NCBI GenBank assembly: GCA_041675885.1
Contig: JBAYSY010000004.1
Location: forward strand, 26,277 to 90,276
Reading direction: 5' to 3'
DNA: 64,000 bases
Origin: JBAYSY01 sp041675885
GTDB lineage: Bacteria > Pseudomonadota > Alphaproteobacteria > Rhodobacterales > Rhodobacteraceae
Positions 50,305 through 59,895 of the stretch are shown here, one piece after another. Each line of letters opens with the position of its first letter. Position 1 is the stretch's first letter. The translations under genes and the position numbers were made by a program. The notes under the pieces were generated by a model, which saw only the letters and a list, made by a program, of their open reading frames with translations, searched no databases and was not told the DNA's origin.

Positions 50305-50712
50305 ATGCTGATCTTCGCCACGCGCTACGCCGATTGCGAGGCGGCGCTTGCGTTCCTGACGCGGGTGCTGTGCCTGACGGAACATTCGGTCACCCGCGAC
50401 GATGCCGGGCGGATCACCCATGCGCAACTGACCATGGGCCGGGGCATGGTGATGTTCGGCCCCGCGGGCGGGGACGGGGTTGCCGGGCTGATGGCCCCGC
50501 CGGAGGGCGGGCGGGTGACCGGCAGCGTCTATCTGGTGCCGGTCGCCGATCTCGACTGGCACTACCGCCGGGCGGTGGCGGCGCAGGCCGAGATCCTGAC
50601 CCACCTGCACGAGGAGGACCACGGCGGCCGCTCCTTCACCCTGCGCGACCCCGGGGGCCAGATATGGACGCTGGGCGACCGCGACCCCTTTGCAGCAGGG
50701 AAGGCGGGCTGA
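50305..50712 (+). CDS. VOC (glyoxalase/bleomycin resistance) family protein
   Basis: The 135-residue protein has the paired beta-alpha-beta-beta-beta modules of the VOC fold. Clues are RYADCEAALAFLTRVLCL at the start and HGGRSFTLRDPGGQIWTLGD at the end (the DPGG-WxLG pattern). Metal-binding residues are not clear. It is coupled to holC by a one-base overlap and has no assigned role. Confidence 0.82.
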   Translation: MLIFATRYADCEAALAFLTRVLCLTEHSVTRDDAGRITHAQLTMGRGMVMFGPAGGDGVAGLMAPPEGGRVTGSVYLVPVADLDWHYRRAVAAQAEILTHLHEEDHGGRSFTLRDPGGQIWTLGDRDPFAAGKAG

Positions 50713-51170
50713 TGGGATCGGCGTTCTTCTACCACCTGACCCGCTCGCCGGTCGAGGCGACGCTGCCGATGCTGATCGGCAAGGCGCTGGGGGCGGGCTG
50801 GCGGGTCGCGGTGCGCGGGGTGTCGCGCGAAAGGCTCGAATGGTTCGACGAAAGGCTGTGGCTGGGGCCGGAAGAGGGTTTCCTGCCGCATGGTCTTGCC
50901 GGGGGGCCGCATGACGCCGACCAGCCGGTGCTGCTGACCACGGGGGCAGGGTTCCCCAACCGCGCCGCCTGCCTGATGGCGATCGACGGGGCCGAGGTGG
51001 CGGCGGAAGAGGCGGCGGCGCTGGAACGGATCTGCGTGATCTTCGACGGCGGCGACGCGGCGGCGGTCGAACATGCACGCGGCCAGTGGCGCTTGCTCAC
51101 CGGCGCGGGGGTGGCGGCGCAATACTGGTCGGAAGCCTCGGGCCGCTGGGAGAAGAAGGCGGAAGCCTGA
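50712..51170 (+). CDS. holC: DNA polymerase III subunit chi
   Basis: The 152-residue clamp-loader accessory protein connects the holoenzyme with SSB. The N-terminal FFYHLTRSPVEATLPMLIGK and the segment LWLGPEEGFLPHG then DADQPVLLTTG are typical of alphaproteobacterial HolC. The last part (YWSEASGRWEKKAEA) also matches the family. In this group holC commonly follows pepA, as here with the VOC gene between. Confidence 0.93.
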   Translation: MGSAFFYHLTRSPVEATLPMLIGKALGAGWRVAVRGVSRERLEWFDERLWLGPEEGFLPHGLAGGPHDADQPVLLTTGAGFPNRAACLMAIDGAEVAAEEAAALERICVIFDGGDAAAVEHARGQWRLLTGAGVAAQYWSEASGRWEKKAEA

Positions 51171-51239
51171 GGGGCCGCGCAGGTGCAGCGGCGGGCAGAT
51201 GTCGCGCCATGTCCGGCAATTCTCCCCACTGCTCCGACT

Positions 51240-51330
51240 GTTACCTTGCGAAACAAAGGACAGCGGCCGAACGCTGCCCGGCGGTGCGTGCCACGCCTTG
51301 CTTCCGGGCAAGGGGGAGCATGCGCCCGGC
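51240..51330. repeat. Repeat family C, copy downstream of holC
   Basis: Contains ACAAAGGACAGCGGCCGAAC joined to GCTGCCCGGCGGTGCGTGCC and TTCCGGGCAAGG, so both ends of the element with almost no centre. It fills most of the 240-bp gap before a convergent small gene. Confidence 0.55.
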
Positions 51331-51410
51331 GTTCCGGCGCCCCCCCCGCAGGCCGTGCTTCAGCGTCCCTCGGTTGCCCCGCTCCACATGGGGGCCAAGG
51401 GAGAAGCCTC

Positions 51411-51647
51411 CTACCGGCGGCCCAGCCTGCGGGTGATGCGGGCCGCCTGGCGGGCGGTTCTGGCGGTCTTGCGCGCGTCGCGTTCCAGCTTGCGTTCGGC
51501 CTCGGTCTTCGGCGGGTCGCCCGCATTCCCCGCCACCGTGGTGCGGGTCTGGCGCGGCAGGCCGCGCGTCGCCATGCCGATGCCCTTGTTCACCGCCCGG
51601 CGCATGAACATGCGCAGGATCATGTTGACCATACCGTTCAGATTCAT
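51411..51647 (-). CDS. Small basic conserved protein
   Basis: The 78-residue protein begins with an amphipathic, methionine-rich helix (MNLNGMVNMILRMFMRRAVN) and ends in an Arg-rich helix (ERKLERDARKTARTARQAAR). I cannot assign a family. It follows scpB by 31 bp in the same direction, so it may be expressed with the chromosome segregation genes. The strongly basic C-terminus could bind nucleic acid or acidic lipids. Confidence 0.6.
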   Translation of the reverse strand: MNLNGMVNMILRMFMRRAVNKGIGMATRGLPRQTRTTVAGNAGDPPKTEAERKLERDARKTARTARQAARITRRLGRR

Positions 51648-51678
51648 GGCGCAGCCTTTCCGGGGGCTTCGCGCCCCC

Positions 51679-52311
51679 TCATTCCTCGAACAATTCGCTT
51701 TGCCCCGCGCTCGCGGGGTCGTCGTCGTCCTCCTCGGCGCCGGGCCGGGGGCGGCTGTCCAGAAGCCCGGCCGCGCGCAATTCCTTGAGCCCCGGCAGGT
51801 CGCGGGCCGATTCCAGCCCGAAATGGTCGAGGAACCGTTCCGTCACCACGAAGGTCACCGGCCTGCCCGGAGTCATACGCCGCCGCCCGAGTCGAATCCA
51901 CTCAAGTTCCATCAACTGGTCGAGCGTGCCCCGGCTGACCGCGACGCCGCGGATTTCCTCGATCTCGGCGCGGGTGGCGGGCTGGTGATAGGCGATGATC
52001 GCCAGCGTCTCGATGGCGGCGCGGCTCAGTTTCCGGGTCTCGACCACCTCGCGGCTCATCAGATGGCCGAGGTCGGGGGCGGTGCGGAAGGCCCAGCCCT
52101 CGCCCACCTTCACCAGCCGCACCCCGCGTCCCTCGTAGCGGCGGCGCAGATGCGCCAGCGCCTCGGCGGCATCGCAGCCGTGCGGCAGCCTTGCGGCAAG
52201 CTCGGCCACGGTCACCGGCTCGGACGATGCGAACAGGATCGCCTCGACCATGCGCTCCTGCTCGCCCATCGGCGGGGCCTCGAACAGGCTCTTTTCCCGG
52301 GCTTCGGTCAT
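51679..52311 (-). CDS. scpB: Segregation and condensation protein B
   Basis: The 210-residue winged-helix protein has the segment MVEAILFASSEPVTVAELAA at the start and the second helix domain RAAIETLAIIAYHQPATRAEIEEIRG. The C-terminus is an acidic tail (GAEEDDDDPASAGQSELFEE). It forms the SMC-ScpAB condensin with ScpA. The ATG overlaps the scpA stop. Confidence 0.95.
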   Translation of the reverse strand: MTEAREKSLFEAPPMGEQERMVEAILFASSEPVTVAELAARLPHGCDAAEALAHLRRRYEGRGVRLVKVGEGWAFRTAPDLGHLMSREVVETRKLSRAAIETLAIIAYHQPATRAEIEEIRGVAVSRGTLDQLMELEWIRLGRRRMTPGRPVTFVVTERFLDHFGLESARDLPGLKELRAAGLLDSRPRPGAEEDDDDPASAGQSELFEE

Positions 52312-53108
52312 CGCGGATCCCTCCGGCGGATGTGCAGGGGGGCGAAATTCTCGCCCTGGCGCAGTTCCACCTGCCCCTGCCGCGCCAGTTCCAGCGCCGC
52401 CGCGAAATGCGAGGCGGTGGCCGAACGCCGCCTGCGCGGATCGCTGCTCCAACCCTCGGGCAGCCAGTCGGCAAGCATCATCCAGTCGCCCGCGTAGCCC
52501 AGCAGCCCGCGCATCCGGTCCAGCGCCTGCTCCATGGTGAACACGTCCTGCCGGTCGAAGGCATAGGGGCGGAACTCGTCGCGGGTGCGGATGCGGGCAT
52601 AAGCCTGCATGAGGTCGAGCAGCGTCGCCACATGCCGCACCTTGCGGGTGCGCTCGACCCGCTCCGGCAGCCCTCGGGCGAAGAAGTCGCGGCCCAGCTG
52701 GTCGCGCGCCATCAGCCCCGCCGCCGCCTCGCGCATCGCTTGCAGGCGTTCAAGCTGGAAGGCCAGATGCGCCGCCATCTCCTCGGCCGAGGGGCCTTCC
52801 TCCTCGGGGTCGGGCGGCAGCAGCAGGCGCGACTTGAGATAGGCGAGCCATGCGGCCATCACCAGGTAATCCGCCGCAAGTTCGATGCGCAACTGCTTGG
52901 CCTGGTTTACGAAAGTCAGATACTGCTCGGCCAGTTGCAGCACGGAGATCCGCCGCAGGTCCACCTTCTGCGTGCGCGACAGCATCAGCAGCAGGTCGAG
53001 CGGCCCCTCGAACCCGTCCACATCGACGATCAGCGCCTCGGCGGCAAGCCGCCCGGCCACGCTGTCGGCCATGCTTTCGGCGGCGGGGGGCGGGGCGGGC
53101 TCAGCCAT
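52308..53108 (-). CDS. scpA: Segregation and condensation protein A
   Basis: The 266-residue kleisin has the N-terminal SMC-binding motif VDVDGFEGPLDLLLMLSRTQ and AADYLVMAAWLAYLKSRLLLP. The C-terminal winged helix contains SATASHFAAALELARQGQVE. It bridges the two SMC heads. The ATG at 53108 lies inside the end of nagZ (8-bp overlap). Confidence 0.95.
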   Translation of the reverse strand: MAEPAPPPAAESMADSVAGRLAAEALIVDVDGFEGPLDLLLMLSRTQKVDLRRISVLQLAEQYLTFVNQAKQLRIELAADYLVMAAWLAYLKSRLLLPPDPEEEGPSAEEMAAHLAFQLERLQAMREAAAGLMARDQLGRDFFARGLPERVERTRKVRHVATLLDLMQAYARIRTRDEFRPYAFDRQDVFTMEQALDRMRGLLGYAGDWMMLADWLPEGWSSDPRRRRSATASHFAAALELARQGQVELRQGENFAPLHIRRRDPR

Positions 53109-54108
53109 GGCCCCCGCCCGCAAGCGCGGCAAGCTCCGCCTCCAGCGCCGGGATATCGGCGGCGTCGGGCGCCTGCCGCCAGCCCAGCGCGGCTTCGGCC
53201 CGTGCGGTGGCCTCGGGCGACAGCGCCCCGGCGGCGGCCACCACCTCGGCCATCTCGGCCTCCTCGCCGTTGCAATGCAGCGCGATATCGCAGCCCGCCG
53301 CCAGCGCGGCCCGCGTCAGGTCGGACAGGCGCCCGTCCAGCGCCTTCATCGAAAGATCGTCGGTCATCAAGAGCCCGCCGAAGCCCATCTCCCGCCGGAT
53401 CGCGCCGACCGCCACAGGCGAAAGCGTGGCGGGGCGGTCCGGGTCGATCCCGGTATAGACCACATGCGCGGTCATCCCCAAGGGCAGATCGGCCAGCGCG
53501 CGGAACACCGCGAAATCGGTGGCGGCAAGCTCGGCGGGCGAGGCGGTGACGCGCGGCAGTTCCAGATGGCTGTCGGCCGTCGCGCGGCCATGGCCGGGGA
53601 TGTGCTTCACCACCGGCAGCACGCCCCCGGCGAGCGAGCCGCGCGCCGCGCCGCGCGCCGCCTCGATCACCGTGCCCGCATCGCGGCCGAGACAGCGGTT
53701 CAGCAGGAAGGGATGCGTGTCCGGCCCGGCGATATCGGCGGTGGGGATGCAGTTGCCGTCGATCCCCGCCTCGCGCAGCTCGCTGGCGATGATCCGGTAG
53801 CGCAGTTCCATCGCCCGCGCGGCCTGCGGCCCGGCGGCTTCGGCCTGGTCGAGCGGCGCGGGCCAGTCGCGCCAGTATGGCGGGCGCAGGCGCTGCTCCC
53901 GCCCGCCTTCCTGATCGACGAATATGGGTGCGTCGCGCCCCACGGTGTCGCGCAGCGCGCCGGTCAGGCGGCGCAACTGGCCGGGGTTGTCCACGTTCCG
54001 CGCGAACAGGATGAAGCCCCAGGGCGCGGCCTCGCGGAAGAAGGCTGCCTCGCGGGCGGTCAGTTCCGTCCCGAGACAGCCGAGGATGGCGGCCGAGGCC
54101 GCGCTCAT
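53101..54108 (-). CDS. nagZ: Beta-N-acetylhexosaminidase NagZ (GH3)
   Basis: The 335-residue cytoplasmic glycosidase removes GlcNAc from anhydromuropeptides during cell wall recycling. Motifs are VDQEGGREQRLRPPYW, the catalytic loop KHIPGHGRATADSHLELP (histidine-aspartate pair), and the nucleophile aspartate in LLMTDDLSMKAL. The start ATG overlaps the stop of the SPOR-domain gene. The link of nagZ with scpAB is conserved in Rhodobacteraceae. Confidence 0.95.
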   Translation of the reverse strand: MSAASAAILGCLGTELTAREAAFFREAAPWGFILFARNVDNPGQLRRLTGALRDTVGRDAPIFVDQEGGREQRLRPPYWRDWPAPLDQAEAAGPQAARAMELRYRIIASELREAGIDGNCIPTADIAGPDTHPFLLNRCLGRDAGTVIEAARGAARGSLAGGVLPVVKHIPGHGRATADSHLELPRVTASPAELAATDFAVFRALADLPLGMTAHVVYTGIDPDRPATLSPVAVGAIRREMGFGGLLMTDDLSMKALDGRLSDLTRAALAAGCDIALHCNGEEAEMAEVVAAAGALSPEATARAEAALGWRQAPDAADIPALEAELAALAGGGHG

Positions 54109-55019
54109 CGCTGGGTGACCGGGACGCAGCGCGGCCCGCTGCCCTCGATCGCGGCGCAGAAGCGGCGGGCCTCGTCCTCGCTGGCGAAACCATGGGCGCG
54201 CAGGCGGAAGAAGTCGCGCCCGCCGCTGGTCGCGGGCTGGATCACCCGCGCCTTGTCCGCCATGATCCCGCCCGAGGCGGTGGCGATCCGGTCCCATTCG
54301 GTGCGTGCCGCGGCCGCGTCGTCGAAGGCGCCAAGCTGCACCAGCCTTGTGCCCGCCGTGAGGGTCGCGGGGTCGATCTCGGTCACCGGCGCGGGGGCCG
54401 AGGAGGTGGCCTGCACCGCCGAAAGCCCGGCGACCCGCGGACGGGGCTGCGGACGGGGTGAACGCGCAAGCCCGTTCCCGGCATCCGCCGCCGAAGCCGT
54501 CGGCCCGTTCCCCGAAACGATCCCGGCCACCAGTTCCTCGGCCAGCGCCAGCGCGTGTTCGGCGGCGGGGTCGGCGGCACGGGCCGTCCCGGTCTCGCCG
54601 GTCCCGGGCATGATCTCCGGCCCGTCGGCCTCGGCCAGCGCGCGGGCGGTCAGGCCGGGGGCATCCTCATCGGCCAGGTCGAGCGGGCGCGGGGCGAGGA
54701 TCAACTGCTCCGGCAGCGGCGCCGCCGTTCCTTCGGCCGCGACCGTATTGACCGAAAGCCCCAGATGCGCGGCAATCCGTCCGCCCGGGTCTTCGGGGGC
54801 GATCCGCATCGGATCGCTCATCGCCTGAATGACCGGAACGCCGGTCACGTCGCGCACCGCCAGCCGGTAGCCCCAGACCGCCACGCCCACCACCAGTGCG
54901 ACCGAGACCACCGCCCCCGTCAGGTTGACGACACGCCCGACCCGGCCCGCGCGTGACCGATATGCATGAGTCGCGGGGGTGTGCGTCACGAAGTCGTCGA
55001 AACTCGCATCCGCCATCAT
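54105..55019 (-). CDS. SPOR-domain membrane protein
   Basis: The 304-residue protein has a cytoplasmic N-terminus, one membrane helix (about residues 31-51, VVNLTGAVVSVALVVGVAVW) and a long Pro/Ala-rich periplasmic linker. A C-terminal SPOR domain (about 225-300) runs from LVQLGAFDDAAAARTEWDRI to FFRLRAHGFASEDEARRFCA. SPOR domains bind denuded peptidoglycan at the division site. It lies between argS and nagZ, which suits a cell-wall role. It starts ATGATG; the second ATG (55016) is better spaced from GGAG. Confidence 0.9.
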   Translation of the reverse strand: MMADASFDDFVTHTPATHAYRSRAGRVGRVVNLTGAVVSVALVVGVAVWGYRLAVRDVTGVPVIQAMSDPMRIAPEDPGGRIAAHLGLSVNTVAAEGTAAPLPEQLILAPRPLDLADEDAPGLTARALAEADGPEIMPGTGETGTARAADPAAEHALALAEELVAGIVSGNGPTASAADAGNGLARSPRPQPRPRVAGLSAVQATSSAPAPVTEIDPATLTAGTRLVQLGAFDDAAAARTEWDRIATASGGIMADKARVIQPATSGGRDFFRLRAHGFASEDEARRFCAAIEGSGPRCVPVTQR

Positions 55020-55111
55020 CTGCTCCGATGCGGGGATCGGCGGATGTTGTCCCCGCGCTTGCCCGCTTTGCTGCCTCTCAACGGTCCGGCGGGCGGCGCC
55101 TGTTATGGTTG

Positions 55112-56857
55112 TCAGCGCATTTCCTCGACCGGACTGACCCCAAGAATACCAAGACCGGCGGAAATAACAACGCCCACGGCCCTTGCAAGCGCGATTTTCG
55201 CCTGCGACGTGACCGGATCGCCCTCCTGCACGAAGCGCAGCCCGGTGTCCTCGTTGCCGCGGTTCCACAGACCGTGGAACTCGGAGGCCAGTTCGTAGAG
55301 GTAGAAGGCCACCCGATGCGGCTCGTTCGAGCGGGCGGCGATCTCGACCAGGCGCGGCCATTCGGCGATCTTGCGCGCCAGCGCCAGTTCCGCCGGATGG
55401 TCGAGCCTGGCGAGATCGGCCGCCGCCAGCGTGGCGTCGCCCGCGTCGATCCCGGCCTCGGCGGCACGGCGCAGCACCGAACAGACCCGCGCATGGGCGT
55501 ATTGCACGTAGAAGACCGGGTTGTCCTTGGATTGTTCCGTCACCTTGTCGAAATCGAAATCCAGCGCCATGTCGCCACGCCGGGTCAGCATGACGAAGCG
55601 AGTCACGTCCGGCCCCACCATCTCCACCACGTCGCGCAGGGTGACGAAGGTTCCGGCGCGTTTCGACATCTTGAACGGCTCGCCGTTCTTCCACAGCTTG
55701 ACGAGTTGCATCAGCTTGATGTCGAGCGGCACCTTGCCGCCCGAGAGCGCCGCCACCGCGGCCTTCATCCGCTTGACGTAGCCGCCGTGATCGGCGCCGA
55801 AAATGTCGATCAGCTGGTCGAAGCCGCGTTCGATCTTGTCGAAGTGATAGGCGATGTCGGGGGCGAAATAGGTCCAGCTTCCGTCCGACTTCTTCACCGG
55901 CCGGTCCACGTCGTCGCCATGTGCGGTCGAGCGGAACAGGGTCTGCTCGCGCGGCTCCCAGTCGTCGGGGGTCTTGCCCTTGGGCGGCTCCAGCACGCCC
56001 TGATAGATCAGTCCCGCCTTGTCCAGCGTCTCCAGAGCCGCCTCGATCCGGCCGGTGCCGTAAAGCGCGCGTTCCGAGAAATAGACATCCATCCGCACCC
56101 CGAGCGCGTCGAGATCGGCGCGGATCAGGTCCATCATCCTTGCGGTGGCGAAGTCGCGGATGGTCTCCAGCCAGTCGGCTTCGGGCTTTTCAAGGAAACG
56201 GTCGCCGAACTCGGCCTTCAGCGCCTCGCCCACCTCGATCAGGTAGTCGCCGGGATAAAGCCCCTCGGCGATCTCGGGCGACAACCCGTGCGCCTCGCGG
56301 TAGCGTTCATAGGCCGAGCGCGCCAGCACCTCGACCTGCGCGCCGCCGTCGTTGATGTAATATTCCCGCGTGACCTGCCATCCGGCGAAACCCAGCAGGT
56401 TCGCCAGCGCATCGCCGAACACCGCGCCGCGCACATGGCCCACATGCATCGGCCCTGTGGGGTTGGCCGAGACGAATTCGATATTGACCTTCTGCCCCTT
56501 GCCGAGGGTGGAGCGGCCGAAGTCCCGTCCTTCGGTCAGCGCCGCGCGGACGACATCCCGCCATGCCCCGGGCGCCAGCCGCAGGTTGAGGAACCCGGGC
56601 CCCGCCACTTCGGCCGAAAGGATGCCCGGATCGGCGGCCAGCCGTTCGGCCAGCGCCTCGGCGATGCCGCGCGGCGCCATCCTGGCGGGCTTGGCCAGCA
56701 CCATGGCCGCGTTGGTCGCCATGTCGCCATGGGCCGGGTCGCGCGGCGGTTCCACCGCCACGTTCGAACGGTCGAGCCCCCCGGGCAGCGCCCCCGCGGC
56801 TTCCATCGCGTCGAGCGCGGCCATCACCCGCGCGCGGATCTCGTCGAAAAGGTTCAT
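55112..56857 (-). CDS. argS: Arginyl-tRNA synthetase
   Basis: The 581-residue class I synthetase has an N-terminal Add-1 domain (about 1-110). The HIGH motif is HVGH in ANPTGPMHVGHVRGAVFG, KMSK is in FKMSKRAGTFVTL, and the anticodon-binding domain ends in GILGVSPVEEM. ATG 56857 begins the usual MNLFDEIRARV and follows AAGGA. The ATG nine bases upstream has no ribosome site. Confidence 0.97.
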   Translation of the reverse strand: MNLFDEIRARVMAALDAMEAAGALPGGLDRSNVAVEPPRDPAHGDMATNAAMVLAKPARMAPRGIAEALAERLAADPGILSAEVAGPGFLNLRLAPGAWRDVVRAALTEGRDFGRSTLGKGQKVNIEFVSANPTGPMHVGHVRGAVFGDALANLLGFAGWQVTREYYINDGGAQVEVLARSAYERYREAHGLSPEIAEGLYPGDYLIEVGEALKAEFGDRFLEKPEADWLETIRDFATARMMDLIRADLDALGVRMDVYFSERALYGTGRIEAALETLDKAGLIYQGVLEPPKGKTPDDWEPREQTLFRSTAHGDDVDRPVKKSDGSWTYFAPDIAYHFDKIERGFDQLIDIFGADHGGYVKRMKAAVAALSGGKVPLDIKLMQLVKLWKNGEPFKMSKRAGTFVTLRDVVEMVGPDVTRFVMLTRRGDMALDFDFDKVTEQSKDNPVFYVQYAHARVCSVLRRAAEAGIDAGDATLAAADLARLDHPAELALARKIAEWPRLVEIAARSNEPHRVAFYLYELASEFHGLWNRGNEDTGLRFVQEGDPVTSQAKIALARAVGVVISAGLGILGVSPVEEMR

Positions 56858-56934
56858 CTGTCCCATCCTTGGCTGGGCAGCGGTTTATCACGGCAACGGC
56901 ACGGGTCAACGGTCTGCGGGTGGGGGAGGCCCCG

Positions 56935-57060
56935 CACAGGTCCGGAATCAAGGCGTGTCACGCCCCCCCGCCGGGCAGCGGTCGACCGTCCGGTGTGCCT
57001 TCGGCGCGAGGGCGCCCCCCGCCCCCTGTGGTGCAAAGGGGACCGGCCGGGGGCGGTGGG
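56935..57060. repeat. Repeat family C, copy between argS and tkt
   Basis: Contains TCCGGAATCAAGGCGTGTCA, GCCGGGCAGCGGTCGACCGT and CCCCTGTGGTGCAAAGG in the same order as the copy before pepA. It makes up most of the 232-bp gap, so the argS promoter overlaps or follows it. Confidence 0.55.
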
Positions 57061-57089
57061 CAATCCGCCCGCCACCAACCCTTGCCGCC

Positions 57090-59117
57090 TCAGAGCAGCG
57101 CCTTGACCCTTGCCGCCACCGCCTCGGCGGTGATGCCGAACTCCTGATAGAGCCGCTCCGCCGGGGCCGAGGCGCCGAAGCCCTCCATGCCGACGAACCC
57201 GGCCTTCGCCTCGCGCCCGCGCTCGCCCAGCAACCAGCGGTCCCAGGGCTGGCGCACCGCGGCCTCGACCGCCACCCGCACCGGGCCCGCGGGCAGCACC
57301 TTGCGCCGGTAGGTCTCGTCCTGCTGCGCGAACAGTTCCATGCAGGGCATGGAGACGACGCGGGTGCCGATCCCCTCGGCCTCCAGCGCCGTGCGGGCGG
57401 CAAGTGCGATCTCCACCTCGGACCCCGTGGCCAGCAGGATCGCCTGCCGCTTGCCCGTGGCCTCGGCCAGCACATAGGCCCCCTGCGCGGTCAGGTTCCG
57501 CGCGGTGAAGGCGGTCCGTACCGCGGGCAGGTTCTGCCGCGACAGCGCCAGCACCGAGGGGCGGGCCTTTTCGGTCAGGGCGATCTCCCACGCCTCCAGC
57601 GTCTCCACCGCATCGGCGGGGCGGAAGGTGAGCGTGTTCGGCGTCGCCCGGCAGATCGCCAGATGCTCGACCGGCTGGTGGGTCGGGCCGTCCTCGCCCA
57701 GCCCGATGGAATCGTGCGTCATCACGTAGATCGAGGGCACCCCCATCAGCGCCGACAGCCGCATCGCGCCGCGGGCGTAGTCGGTGAAACACAGGAAGGT
57801 GCCGCCATAGGGCCGGATGCCGCCATGCAGCGCCATGCCGTTCATCGCCGCCGCCATGCCATGCTCGCGGATACCGAAATGCACGTAGCGGCCCTTGCGG
57901 TTCTCGGGGCCGAAGATGCCGAGATCGGGGGTCCTGGTGTTGTTCGAGCCGGTGAGGTCGGCCGAGCCGCCGATGGTCTCGGGCATCACCGGGTTGATCG
58001 CCTCCAGCGCCATTTCGCTGGCCTTGCGGGTGGCCACCCTGGGGGCCTTTTCCACCAGATCCTTCTTCATCGCCCGGACGGTGGCGGCAAGTTTCTTCGG
58101 CGCCTCGCCCGCCGTCACCCGCTCGAACTCGGCCCGGCGCCCGGTGGGCAGGGCGGCGATGCGGGCCTCCCACTCGGCGCGCGCTTCGCTGCCGCGTGCC
58201 CCGGCGGATTCCCATGCGGATTTCACATCGGCCGGGATCACGAAGGCCGGGTGCGGCCAGCCGTAGATCTCGCGCACCCTGGCGATCTCGGCCTCGCCCA
58301 GCGGCGCGCCATGCGCGGCGGCGCTGTCCTGCTTGGCCGGGCTGCCGAAGCCGATATGGGTCTTGCAGTCGATCAGCACGGGGCGGTCGGACCGCTTCGC
58401 CTCACGCAGCGCCCGGTCGATGTCCTCGGGGTCGTGGCCGTCGCAAGCGAGCACCGCCCAGCCCGAGGCCGCGAACCGCGCCCGCTGGTCGGTCACATCG
58501 GAAAGCGAGATCCGCCCGTCGATGGAAATGTCGTTGTTGTCCCACAGCACGATCAGCTTCGAAAGCCGCTGCATCCCGGCAAGGCCGATCGCCTCTTGGC
58601 TGATCCCCTCCATCAGGCAGCCGTCGCCCGCGATCACCCAGGTGTGGTGATCCACCGCCTTCGCCCCGAACCGCGCCCGCAGCGCCTCCTCGGCCATGGC
58701 GAAGCCCACGGCGTTGGCGATGCCCTGGCCGAGCGGGCCGGTGGTGGTCTCGACCCCCGCCACATGGCCGTATTCCGGGTGCCCGGCGGTGATAGCGCCC
58801 CATTGGCGGAAGTTGCGGATCTGCTCGATGGTCATGTCCTTGTAGCCGGTCAGGTGCAGAAGCGCATAGATCAGCATCGAGCCGTGCCCGGCCGACAGGA
58901 TGAAGCGGTCGCGGTCGGGCCAGTGCGGGGCGGCGGCGTCGAACTTCAGGTGCCGGGTGAACAGCACCGTCGCCACATCGGCCATGCCCATCGGCATGCC
59001 GGGGTGGCCCGAGTTGGCGGCCTGTACCGCGTCCATGGCAAGGGCGCGGATGGCGCAGGCCATGTTCCAGTGGTCGGGATGGGTGGCGCGGAGCGTGGCG
59101 ATATCCAAGGCGGTCAT
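57090..59117 (-). CDS. tkt: Transketolase
   Basis: The 675-residue thiamine diphosphate enzyme belongs to the pentose phosphate (and Calvin) pathways. Seen are GHPGMPMGMADVATVLF, the ThDP motif GDGCLMEGISQEAIGLAG then VLWDNNDISIDG, the histidine in GSPAKQDSAAAHGAPLG, and HFGIREHGMAAAMNGMALHG in the second domain. ATG 59117 gives the normal length; the open frame continues far upstream without coding support. It is divergent from the coiled-coil/zapA pair. Confidence 0.96.
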   Translation of the reverse strand: MTALDIATLRATHPDHWNMACAIRALAMDAVQAANSGHPGMPMGMADVATVLFTRHLKFDAAAPHWPDRDRFILSAGHGSMLIYALLHLTGYKDMTIEQIRNFRQWGAITAGHPEYGHVAGVETTTGPLGQGIANAVGFAMAEEALRARFGAKAVDHHTWVIAGDGCLMEGISQEAIGLAGMQRLSKLIVLWDNNDISIDGRISLSDVTDQRARFAASGWAVLACDGHDPEDIDRALREAKRSDRPVLIDCKTHIGFGSPAKQDSAAAHGAPLGEAEIARVREIYGWPHPAFVIPADVKSAWESAGARGSEARAEWEARIAALPTGRRAEFERVTAGEAPKKLAATVRAMKKDLVEKAPRVATRKASEMALEAINPVMPETIGGSADLTGSNNTRTPDLGIFGPENRKGRYVHFGIREHGMAAAMNGMALHGGIRPYGGTFLCFTDYARGAMRLSALMGVPSIYVMTHDSIGLGEDGPTHQPVEHLAICRATPNTLTFRPADAVETLEAWEIALTEKARPSVLALSRQNLPAVRTAFTARNLTAQGAYVLAEATGKRQAILLATGSEVEIALAARTALEAEGIGTRVVSMPCMELFAQQDETYRRKVLPAGPVRVAVEAAVRQPWDRWLLGERGREAKAGFVGMEGFGASAPAERLYQEFGITAEAVAARVKALL

Positions 59118-59346
59118 CCTGTGCTGGCGGGGGTTGTCCGTGCTGATACCACCCCGCGCCGCAAGATCAAGCGCAAGCGGCCGCGCATTGGCGGTCTCTG
59201 CGGCGCGGAGGGGGACAAATCCCCCCGGCTTTGGTCTAGACTGTGGCCGCGACCCCGCCCGGCGCCGATTCGCGCCGGGGGCGGCAGCATGGTGCGCGGG
59301 TGAACCGGGCTGAAAAGACGGCAGGCCAGAAAGACGGCGGGGCAGG

Positions 59347-59895
59347 ATGGACGATCTGACGGAGTATGAACGGCGCATCGGCGCGGCGCTGGAACGCATC
59401 GGCCTTGCGGTCGAGGGGTTGGCGACGGTGCCGGAACGCACCCTGCCACCCGTGGACGCGGACGGGGCGGCGGCGCTGCGGGCCGAGGTGGCGCGGCTGA
59501 CCGAGGCGCTGGAGACCGAGCGCGGCGCCAATGCGCAACTGACCGAACGGGTCCGGGCGATCCGTGAGCGGCAGGACGCCACCGTGACCCAGATGGAGCG
59601 CCGGATCGAGAAGCTGACCGCCCAGCTCGACGCGCAGGGGCTGGAATCCCAGCGGCTGCGCAAGAGCGCGGTCTCGCTGCGCGAGGCGCTGAGGGCGTTG
59701 CGCGAGGCGGCGGCGGCCGGGCTGGCCGATGGCGGCGCGGTCAACCGGGCGATGCAGGCGGAGCTTGAATCGCTGCGCGCCACCCGCATGGCCGAGATCG
59801 CCGAGATGGAGGAAATCCTGTCGGAACTGGAGCCGCTGCTGCCGCCCGTGCCCGAAGCCGAAGCCGCAGAGGAGGCCCGCGATGCCGGAGCTTGA
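59347..59895 (+). CDS. Coiled-coil protein upstream of zapA
   Basis: The 182-residue protein has a long heptad-rich central region (about 45-125: AEVARLTEALETERGANAQL, VRAIRERQDATVTQMERRIE, KLTAQLDAQGLESQRLRKSA). A second helical segment (MQAELESLRATRMAEIAEME) precedes a Pro/Glu-rich acidic end. No catalytic motif. It overlaps zapA by 14 bp, so the two should be made together. A role in Z-ring architecture, like gamma-proteobacterial ZapB, is possible, but the sequence does not show homology by eye. Confidence 0.75.
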   Translation: MDDLTEYERRIGAALERIGLAVEGLATVPERTLPPVDADGAAALRAEVARLTEALETERGANAQLTERVRAIRERQDATVTQMERRIEKLTAQLDAQGLESQRLRKSAVSLREALRALREAAAAGLADGGAVNRAMQAELESLRATRMAEIAEMEEILSELEPLLPPVPEAEAAEEARDAGA